From positions 341,824 through 405,823 of the forward strand of contig JAKVAZ010000001.1 of NCBI GenBank assembly GCA_022447225.1: a stretch of DNA of 64,000 nt, in the 5' to 3' direction. A program made the translations under genes and the position numbers. Positions 56,739-64,000 of the stretch are shown one piece after another. The notes under the pieces were generated by a model. That model was not told where the DNA came from and did not search any database. It worked only from the letters and a program-made list of their open reading frames with translations. The stretch comes from Fuerstiella sp. Lineage in GTDB: Bacteria > Planctomycetota > Planctomycetia > Planctomycetales > Planctomycetaceae. Within the stretch, counting starts at the first letter, position 1, and each line of letters starts with the position of its first letter.

Positions 56739-59700
56739 GTGTCATCACGAACACTGGAGCCGGTAGCGGTGATCGGTATTGGGTGCCGATTTCCAGGGGC
56801 TGGCAATGCCGACGAATACTGGGGAATGATCAAGCGGGCAGGAACGGCGATTTCGCCATTGCCTGAGTCACGTTTGGACCGTGACCTTTACTACCATCCG
56901 GAGAAAGGAAGAATCGGCAGCACCTATACTGCGCTGTCGGGTCTCGTCCCTGAAACTCCGTTTGATCATAATCGCTTTCCGATTCCAGGTGACCTGTTGT
57001 CGTCATACGACAGTGTCCATTTGCGGATGCTTGAAGTCTGTTGTGAGGCGGTGACGAGCGCGGGCATGGACCCTCTGTCCGGACTTGGCGGTTCGCGAAC
57101 CGGCGTCTATATCGGTAATACCAGCGGCAGTACACTGGCTGGTGATCTGACGTTCGGCACATTATCGACGGAAGTCGTTTCAAGACTGCGTGATTCCGAA
57201 TTCGCAGATCTGCCAGCCGATATGCGCGAGCGAGCAATTCAGCGCACGATTGCTCAAATTCAAGCGAACTCGCCCGTACGTAATGCGAATGGCGGACCGA
57301 ATGTCGAAGCGCACGACGTATCGGTACTGGTTAGTCGCGCTATGCAACTCGACGGTCCGGCAGTGGCCGTGGACGCGGCATGTGCTTCTGCCCTGATTGC
57401 GACCGCACAGGCTGTTTACGCCCTGCAGCGCGGCTATCTCGATATGGCAATTGCCGGTGGGTGTTCATTCAGTAAATGGTTCGCCCTGATTCTGTTTTCG
57501 CAGGCTCAGTCAATCAGCGGTACCGGTACACGTCCTTTCGACCAGGATGCTGACGGACTGATCAGTTCGGACGGCTATGCGGCGATTGTTTTGAAGCCAC
57601 TGTCGCGGGCCCTGGCTGATGGCGATTCGATTCTGAGCGTCATTCGGAATCTGGCGGTTGGGTCTGACGGCAAGGGGAAGAGTCTTTGGGCGCCTCGGCG
57701 AGAAGGTCAGATTCACGCCGTCCGCAGAGCCTACAATGCCGAAGTCAGTCCGGGCAGCCTGCAATACATTGAGTGTCATGCCACGTCGACGCAGGTTGGT
57801 GACGCAACGGAAATCTCAGCGCTCAGCGAAGCCATGCACGGAGCATTTCCGCCAGGACATAAAATTCCGATCGGCAGTGTAAAAGGCAACATTGGTCACA
57901 CCCTGGAATGTGCGGGTCTGGCCGGCGTTTGCAAGACCATCCAGGCGCTACGACACGGTGTGATTCCTCCGCAGCCATCGATTAAGGAACTTAATCCGGA
58001 CATCGCGTGGGACGACATTCCTTTCTATGTTCCTACATCAGCACAGCCCTGGCCCGGAGTGAATCAGCAGGGAGTCCGTCGGGCGGCTGTGAATGCCTTT
58101 GGAATTGGAGGTTTGAATGCACATGTCGTTCTTGATGACCGTCCTGAGCCTCAGCGCATGGTTCATGCGGCCGTCCCTGCAGATATTCAGTCTGCAGATG
58201 TTTCAGCGGACGACGACCTGATCGCGGTGATCGGCGTCGGAGTGATCGCTCCCGACGCTAACAACCAGGAAGAATTCTGGTCACTGATTTCCAGCGGGAA
58301 ATCGGCGGTCAGCGAAGTGACCGATGATCGCTGGGTGTCTGCACATTATCACACATCGGAACCGGGCCCGCGTTGTTCTTCTTCTAAACTTGGCGGCTTC
58401 GTCCGCAACTTTGAGTTCAACTGGAAAAAACACCGGATTCCGCCCAAGCAAATTCAAAACAGTAATCCTTTGCAGTACATGCTGCTGGATGCTGCTGATC
58501 AGGCTTTCATCGATGCAGGTCTCGGCGACATGGAGTTTCCGAGAGAACGGGCGAGCGTTGTTGTTGGTACGATGTTTGGAGGCGACTTTTCCAGTCACAT
58601 GCAGGTGGGCCTTCGACTTCCTGTGGTCCAGCGTGAGTTGAAAAAAGCTCTGATGGCCGATGGACTCGATGAAACCCAGGCTGACTCCATTGTTGCCCGT
58701 TACCGGGAACACGCGTTAAATATTTATCCGGCCGTTCGTGATGAAACGGGAAGCTTTACCAGTAGCACGCTTGCATCACGGCTGACCAAATCATTTGATC
58801 TCATGGGAGGTGCCTGGGCGATTGATGCCGCGGACGTGTCATCATTTGTTTGCCTGCGGGCTGCTGCTGATTTGCTGCTGACCGGTTCGTCTGACATGGT
58901 GATGTGCGCGGCGGGCCAGCGAAGTATGGATGTTTCCTCTTTCGAACTGATGGATCTGCAGGGCCGTTTGTCGGGTGATCGTGTTGCTCCGGCCTTCGAT
59001 GCAAATCAGAACGGAGGCGTGCCGGGTGAAGCTGTCGGTATCGTCCTGCTGAAGCGACTCGCGGATGCTGAACGGGACGGAGATCGAATTCGCGGTGTGA
59101 TTCGTGGCATTGAAGTTTCGTTTACTGATCAGAACCGTGCCGACGGAATTGCGAAGAACCTTAAACGACTGATGCCAGCCGATGGTCAGGCGGCAAGGAT
59201 AGATGCCCTCGAAACCGCACGTGTCTGCAGTCCTGCACTGGATGCCGCTGAAATCGAAGGCATGCAGCGCGCCCTGCCTGATCAGCCTGCGCCACTGGCA
59301 CTGGGTTCAACCTCAAAGCAGATTGGTTACTCCCTGAGTGCCAGTGGAATGATTTCAGTCATCAAAGCAATGCTGGAACTCGAACACCAGTCGATTGCTC
59401 CTGTTGCTGCTGATGCTGAACCGTCGGAACTTGTGCGCAGGAGCGGCAGTCAGTTCACACTACCCCATCAGTTGTCACCGCTTGGCAGTCAACTGCCTCC
59501 GGGGGCCGGACGGATCATGGTCAGCAACATGGATCCGTCAGGAGCCATCGGACATCTCATCGTGGAAGGTGTGAAGGAGCGTATGAATGTGTCGGCTCCG
59601 CTTTCTGCGGCGACACCACCGACAATGACTCAAACGCCTGCTGAGGAACCGGACCGGTTTGAGATTCTGCGGGTTGCTGCTCCCTCAACATCTGAACTTG

Positions 59701-62700
59701 AGGCAGTTGTTGCTGCCGGTGTTGCCAGCCGAAATTCCGGATTTGGGTCTGACGACGGGGTTCGTCTGGGAATTGTGGCAACAGGTCCAGACGACCTCAC
59801 TCGAAAACTTCCTGCCACCAGAATGGCCCTGGCCGACTGTCAGCGGCGTCACATTTTGGGTGACAACGGAATTCTGATTGCTGAGCCTGGCCGGCAGGGA
59901 AAACATTTGGCGGTCGTTTTCTCGGGACAGGGAGCGCAGTATACAGGAATGCTGGCTGACTGGATCCGGACGTCTGTCGCTGTCCAGCAGTTCATTGAAC
60001 AGGCCAACACGGTTTTGGCTTCACTGAATCTGCCGTCATTCGAATTTCTGACACAGGACACAGCTGCTGATCTTGGCAACCACGTACTCAACACACAGCT
60101 GGCGGTCCTGCTGGCGGATCTGGCTGCCTGGGCTGCGTTGACGGAAGCTGGTGTTCGGCCTGATTTTATTGCAGGACACAGCTATGGCGAATTCCCCGCA
60201 CTGGTTGCGGCCGGTGCCTGGGACCTGAATGCTGCTCTGCAGGCGACGATTCACCGAACAAATGCGGTCGAAGGAGCAGGAGTGTCGAATGCTGCGATGC
60301 TGTCCACGACAGCGGAACCGGCAACTGTCACGTCGTTGATTCAAAAGCTGCAGCTGCCGTGTGACATCGCATGTTATAACGCTCCCGATCAAACAATCAT
60401 TGCCGGACGTATTTCGGATTTGGATCAGCTGAGTGAAGAGCTGAAGACGGGTGGATATGCCAGCCGAACGATTCGCGTGCCAATGCCTTACCACAGCCGA
60501 ATGATGCAGGCGGCTCAGGCGCCTCTGGAGGCTGCTCTTCAGCAAATTCCGATCAGCACTCCTGCGGTTCGGTTCATCAGCTGTTGTTCCAGTCAGCCAC
60601 TTGAGACTCCGGACGAGATTCGGGCCAGCCTGGTGGCTGAACTGACACATCCTGTACGCTGGGAAACGCTTGTCGAAACACTGATCGCCAGCGACACGGG
60701 TGTGGTCTTTGAAAGCGGTCCGCGGCAAATTCTGACACGTCTGAACAGACGAATTATCGGAGCACGTCCCGTACTTCATCTCGCTCTGGACGCGCGTCCA
60801 GGGCATGCCAGAGAGCAACAGGCTCGAATCAGGCTTTTGCTGGAAATGTTTCAGGAGACTCCGTCAGCAGCCACGCAGCACTCTGCGGAGTCGGTTCTTT
60901 CCGGGCCACCTTCGGTGCCAGTACCTGTTGATTCAGTTTCTGCGCCTGTAAATGCACCGGAAGTAACCGCATCAACTCAACGCGTCAATCACACTCCGTC
61001 GGAGAAAACCTCCATGACTGATGACCGGAAGAAAGGTCGAATTATCTGGGTCGATGCGACGGAGCGACGCCGATCGAAGATGCGCGAAGCAGCTCAGGCA
61101 AAGGCTGCCGGCCGACCTGTCGCCAACAGGACGAGCGACAATGGTTTCGGGGCCAGGAGTAACGGAGCTCCTGCTTCCGTCAGCGGCAACGGAGTTCCTG
61201 TATCGGGCAGCGGCAACGGAGTTCATCCGGCGAGTCGGACCGTGCAGACGGGACCTGCTGATCCCCATACAGGCAATGGTGTTTCTTCTGCTGTGTCCAT
61301 TGCTGCTGTACCGTCCATCGAACCGCAGGTGGCTGGTACCGCACCGCAGGCTGAGAAGTCAACTCTGTCTCAGCCTGTTGCGGCAGCGCAGGTTTCGTCG
61401 GAGATGGAACTTAGTCGCGACAAGCTGGAATCCTTTGTACTGGATTACGTGGTGGAACAAACGGGCTATCCTCCGGAACTGGTTGAGCTGGATGCGAACC
61501 TGGAGGCGGACCTGGGTGTTGACAGCATCCGGAAAGCTCAGCTAATGGGTGAAATTTCCGAAACATTTCAAATCCAGCAGGCCAGGGAGCACATTAACGA
61601 TCTGTCACTGGATGACTTTCCGGATCTGAGTTCCATCATCGATTTTTTCCTTAGAATCTGTGAATCACCGGATGCGGTCCAGACTGCTGCTTCAGTTGTT
61701 CCCCAGGTGTCTTCGGTGCCTCAGGTACCCGACGTCCCTTCGGTGTCTTCACCTGCGTTTGTTTCGCCGACAGTCCAGGATGTTCTACCGAATCAGGACG
61801 ACGTAACGGCTGCAGGCAGGTCGATTGATCGGGAAGACCTGGCCAATTTTGCCGTCAGGTTTGTGGTCGAACAAACCGGATATCCGGAAGAGCTGGTGGA
61901 ACTCGACACGAATCTGGAAGCAGACCTTGGCATTGACAGTATTCGCAAGGCGCAGTTGCTGGGTGAAATCGCTGAAAATTATGAAATGACAGGTCTGGCA
62001 GGTCAGATTACCGATCTGTCACTTGACGATTTTCCAACGTTGAATTCGATTGTGGACTTCTTCGTCGGCCAGGCGGGGTCCGGGGCCGCAGCGGAACCGC
62101 TCCCCGTTCCATCAGGCCATACGCCACCTTCCACGATGGCCCCTGTCGCTCCTGCGATTCAGGCACCGACTGCTCCGACTGTTGCTATGCCGGCGATTCC
62201 GGCAGTGGCAGTACCTGTGACTCCAATGGTCCCCGTAGTTGAGACTGCACCCAAACCGGTTCCGGCAATACCGGTGGCATCAACCGACGTGAGTGTGTCG
62301 AAAGATGAACTGATGACATTCGCAATTGCTTTTGTCGTCGAACAGACCGGCTACCCGGAAGAGCTGGTTGAACCGAATGCCGACCTGGAGGCCGACCTGG
62401 GTATCGACAGCATTCGCAAAGCGCAGCTGCTTGGCGAAATTGCAGAACACTATCAGATGACAGGTCTGGCAGGTCAGATCACCGATCTGTCACTGGATGA
62501 TTTTCCGACGCTGGAGGCAATTACCGATTTTTTTTTCGCAGCTGCAGGACGCACAACTGAACACGGAGCAGACACAGTAATCGACGATGTTGCGGCACCC
62601 GGACTCGATACATCAACAACCAAAAATACCGTCCCCGCAGTTGCGGGTTCGGCGGATCTGACATCTGTCGATCGACTGCCGGAGAACGATCGGATCATGC

Positions 62701-64000
62701 AGCGGTATATTGTCCGCTCCATACCCGAATCCCTTCGTGAGGCTTCCGATGCCGTCGGGACCACGTTTGCCGGTAAGGTCGTGATTCTGGGAGAAGATCG
62801 TGATGCTCAGGCACTCGTCCAACGGTTGCAGTCTGCAGGCAGTCTGGTCGAGATCCTTCCGGCATCCATTCATGCTCAATCAGCGGTTGCAGCGTTTGAA
62901 ACAAGCTGGAAACAACAGGCTGTTGATCATTTGATTGTAATGACTTCAAACGGTGATCAGCCGGCCGACTGGGATACACTGCGTGATCAACAACTTCTGG
63001 TTCCGTACTTTGTGATCCAGAAATGGGTGCAACTCCGAACACAACTTTACGGAAAAGATTCTCCACCGGCAGGAAATCTGGCGGCAATCACACGTCTGGG
63101 TGGCGATTTTGGCATTGGCGGTCGTATTGGCAACGTTTCGGGTGCAGGACTCGCCGGGCTATTCAAAGCAATTATTCGGGAGCACGCTGAGCTCAATGCA
63201 ACGGTTCTCGACGTTCCGGCTGACGAACCCGTACGACTTGTGATCGATGCTTTGTGTCGGGAAGCGGCGGCCGCTGGACCGCACGTGGAAATCGGCTGCA
63301 TTCGCGGCAAACGGCATCGCCTGCACATGATCCCGCAGCCCGCTTCCGGCATCTGTCCGTCCGACGTCAGTCTGGCCGGACCGTGGGTCGTCACGGGCGG
63401 GGCTCGTGGCATCACTGCGCGTATCGCAGCAGCACTCGGTCGTTCATCCGGTGTTCGCCTGCATTTGGTTGGTCGCAGTTCGGAATCGGAAGTGGATCCA
63501 GCCTGGGTTGCGTTGGATGAAACCGGACTGGGAGAACTGAAGAAGGACGTGATGAGAAAGGCGGCAGCTGAAAACCGTAAACCAATCGACGCCTGGAATT
63601 CATTAAACAGCAAAATTACTCTGGCAAAATCGCTCCGGAAACTTCGTGAACAGGGATTGGATGTAACATACCACGCATGTGATGTGAGTCAGCGTGACTC
63701 TGTTGGCAATATGCTGCAGGCTGTTCGGCAAATGCACGGGCCAATTACCGGAGTCATTCACGGTGCCGGTGTCGAAGCGGCTGCTCGTTTTGAACGCAAG
63801 CAGGCCGATTCGGTGCGTCTGACAGTGACATCGAAAGTTGACGGGGCTCGCTGGCTGTGGGAACACACTGCGAACGACGACCTGTCGTACTTTGTGTGCT
63901 TCGGTTCCACCAGTGGCCGATTCGGTGGACTTGGTCAGACTGATTATTCTATGGCGTCCGATCTGCTGTGTCGTATGGGTTGGCAGTTTGGGATTGAGCG
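56739..64000 (+). CDS. Giant multidomain polyketide/fatty-acid synthase: KS - degenerate KS - AT - ACP x3 - KR (3' end outside window)
   Basis: An open frame of 2420 codons without stop. Its start is a GTG at 56739 with GGTGAG about 6 nt before it. Domains in order: KS1 (residues ~6-465) with Cys215 in DAACASAL, His347 in ECHATSTQVGD and His387 in KGNIGHTLECAG, all intact. KS2 (~485-890) is degenerate: Asp699 stands where the Cys should be (IDAADVSS) and Tyr864 where the last His should be (SKQIGYSLSASG). The AT domain (~1050-1350) has FSGQGAQYTGM and Ser1148 in GHSYGEF. Three ACPs have phosphopantetheine serines at 1596, 1734 and 1891 in DSIRKAQL. The KR begins near 2215 (VVTGGARGIT) and continues to the window edge. 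The set resembles PfaA-type PUFA/secondary-lipid synthases, with the chain-length-factor-like KS in the same chain. The product is unknown. Confidence 0.92.
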   Translation, partial: MSSRTLEPVAVIGIGCRFPGAGNADEYWGMIKRAGTAISPLPESRLDRDLYYHPEKGRIGSTYTALSGLVPETPFDHNRFPIPGDLLSSYDSVHLRMLEVCCEAVTSAGMDPLSGLGGSRTGVYIGNTSGSTLAGDLTFGTLSTEVVSRLRDSEFADLPADMRERAIQRTIAQIQANSPVRNANGGPNVEAHDVSVLVSRAMQLDGPAVAVDAACASALIATAQAVYALQRGYLDMAIAGGCSFSKWFALILFSQAQSISGTGTRPFDQDADGLISSDGYAAIVLKPLSRALADGDSILSVIRNLAVGSDGKGKSLWAPRREGQIHAVRRAYNAEVSPGSLQYIECHATSTQVGDATEISALSEAMHGAFPPGHKIPIGSVKGNIGHTLECAGLAGVCKTIQALRHGVIPPQPSIKELNPDIAWDDIPFYVPTSAQPWPGVNQQGVRRAAVNAFGIGGLNAHVVLDDRPEPQRMVHAAVPADIQSADVSADDDLIAVIGVGVIAPDANNQEEFWSLISSGKSAVSEVTDDRWVSAHYHTSEPGPRCSSSKLGGFVRNFEFNWKKHRIPPKQIQNSNPLQYMLLDAADQAFIDAGLGDMEFPRERASVVVGTMFGGDFSSHMQVGLRLPVVQRELKKALMADGLDETQADSIVARYREHALNIYPAVRDETGSFTSSTLASRLTKSFDLMGGAWAIDAADVSSFVCLRAAADLLLTGSSDMVMCAAGQRSMDVSSFELMDLQGRLSGDRVAPAFDANQNGGVPGEAVGIVLLKRLADAERDGDRIRGVIRGIEVSFTDQNRADGIAKNLKRLMPADGQAARIDALETARVCSPALDAAEIEGMQRALPDQPAPLALGSTSKQIGYSLSASGMISVIKAMLELEHQSIAPVAADAEPSELVRRSGSQFTLPHQLSPLGSQLPPGAGRIMVSNMDPSGAIGHLIVEGVKERMNVSAPLSAATPPTMTQTPAEEPDRFEILRVAAPSTSELEAVVAAGVASRNSGFGSDDGVRLGIVATGPDDLTRKLPATRMALADCQRRHILGDNGILIAEPGRQGKHLAVVFSGQGAQYTGMLADWIRTSVAVQQFIEQANTVLASLNLPSFEFLTQDTAADLGNHVLNTQLAVLLADLAAWAALTEAGVRPDFIAGHSYGEFPALVAAGAWDLNAALQATIHRTNAVEGAGVSNAAMLSTTAEPATVTSLIQKLQLPCDIACYNAPDQTIIAGRISDLDQLSEELKTGGYASRTIRVPMPYHSRMMQAAQAPLEAALQQIPISTPAVRFISCCSSQPLETPDEIRASLVAELTHPVRWETLVETLIASDTGVVFESGPRQILTRLNRRIIGARPVLHLALDARPGHAREQQARIRLLLEMFQETPSAATQHSAESVLSGPPSVPVPVDSVSAPVNAPEVTASTQRVNHTPSEKTSMTDDRKKGRIIWVDATERRRSKMREAAQAKAAGRPVANRTSDNGFGARSNGAPASVSGNGVPVSGSGNGVHPASRTVQTGPADPHTGNGVSSAVSIAAVPSIEPQVAGTAPQAEKSTLSQPVAAAQVSSEMELSRDKLESFVLDYVVEQTGYPPELVELDANLEADLGVDSIRKAQLMGEISETFQIQQAREHINDLSLDDFPDLSSIIDFFLRICESPDAVQTAASVVPQVSSVPQVPDVPSVSSPAFVSPTVQDVLPNQDDVTAAGRSIDREDLANFAVRFVVEQTGYPEELVELDTNLEADLGIDSIRKAQLLGEIAENYEMTGLAGQITDLSLDDFPTLNSIVDFFVGQAGSGAAAEPLPVPSGHTPPSTMAPVAPAIQAPTAPTVAMPAIPAVAVPVTPMVPVVETAPKPVPAIPVASTDVSVSKDELMTFAIAFVVEQTGYPEELVEPNADLEADLGIDSIRKAQLLGEIAEHYQMTGLAGQITDLSLDDFPTLEAITDFFFAAAGRTTEHGADTVIDDVAAPGLDTSTTKNTVPAVAGSADLTSVDRLPENDRIMQRYIVRSIPESLREASDAVGTTFAGKVVILGEDRDAQALVQRLQSAGSLVEILPASIHAQSAVAAFETSWKQQAVDHLIVMTSNGDQPADWDTLRDQQLLVPYFVIQKWVQLRTQLYGKDSPPAGNLAAITRLGGDFGIGGRIGNVSGAGLAGLFKAIIREHAELNATVLDVPADEPVRLVIDALCREAAAAGPHVEIGCIRGKRHRLHMIPQPASGICPSDVSLAGPWVVTGGARGITARIAAALGRSSGVRLHLVGRSSESEVDPAWVALDETGLGELKKDVMRKAAAENRKPIDAWNSLNSKITLAKSLRKLREQGLDVTYHACDVSQRDSVGNMLQAVRQMHGPITGVIHGAGVEAAARFERKQADSVRLTVTSKVDGARWLWEHTANDDLSYFVCFGSTSGRFGGLGQTDYSMASDLLCRMGWQFGIE
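61400..62545. repeat. Three tandem acyl carrier protein domains
   Basis: Within the giant synthase, ACP1 (~61410-61650), ACP2 (~61830-62065) and ACP3 (~62305-62540) are direct repeats. ACP2 and ACP3 are nearly identical in protein over about 75 residues (FVVEQTGYPEELVE..., MTGLAGQITDLSLDDFPTL), while ACP1 is more distant. Pro/Val/Ala-rich linkers join them. An uninterrupted run of nine Ts at 62528-62536 encodes Phe residues at the end of ACP3. Confidence 0.88.

Overview
The window looks like a chromosomal segment of a planctomycete (order Planctomycetales or close). The evidence is the gene content: two DUF1501 proteins with twin-arginine-type leaders, a PSCyt1/DUF1549/DUF1553 cytochrome-type protein, a DUF1080 (3-keto-disaccharide hydrolase family) protein, EF-hand proteins, a YdjY-domain protein, long gaps between many genes, and frequent GTG and TTG starts. 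No insertion sequences, phage genes, CRISPR arrays, tRNA or rRNA genes were recognised.

Layout. 1-815 holds the 5' part of a very basic, repeat-built exported protein. Its 45-bp repeat tract contains a block that reads in the opposite orientation, which is either a real inversion or an artefact of a contig end. 1532-8567 has a membrane zinc peptidase, DUF1501, DUF1080, a PQQ-type propeller carrying EF-hands, and a D-threonine aldolase family enzyme. 8740-12790 (minus strand) is a replication block, dnaN-dciA-gyrB, without dnaA or recF; class II fumarase follows on the same strand. 14847-20476 is a selenocysteine operon, selB-selA-selD, in which selD is fused to an N-terminal FAD/NAD oxidoreductase. 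A tRNA-Sec gene was not found.

20661-30194 contains an EF-hand repeat protein with a strong terminator, an MFS transporter, two enolase-superfamily enzymes, an M81 (MlrC-like) peptidase, a small hypothetical pair and a YdjY-domain protein. The transporter and enolases look like a sugar-acid or related catabolic set. 30866-35773 is a DUF1549/DUF1553 + DUF1501 pair followed by a STAS protein. 36029-43618 is mixed housekeeping: PgpA, a C-terminal processing protease, a class IV aminotransferase, a serine hydrolase, a DUF457 protein and a TolC-type lipoprotein. 43915-48314 has murE-murF and an archaeal-type phosphoglycerate mutase. 48593-50835 encodes a HAD hydrolase and an ArsM-like methyltransferase.

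51052-55169 (minus strand) is a four-gene metal ABC transporter: binding protein, ATPase, permease and a second permease fused to a DtxR/MntR-like domain. The fusion recalls the chlamydial YtgABCRD system from the same superphylum. After a 1.57-kb non-coding divergent region, 56739 to the window end encodes a giant multidomain synthase, KS - degenerate KS - AT - three ACPs - KR, related to PUFA/secondary-lipid synthases. It is open at the window edge.

The best candidates for something new are the synthase with its built-in chain-length-factor-like KS, the self-regulating metal transporter, the inverted repeat tract at the left edge, and the NDH-SelD fusion.
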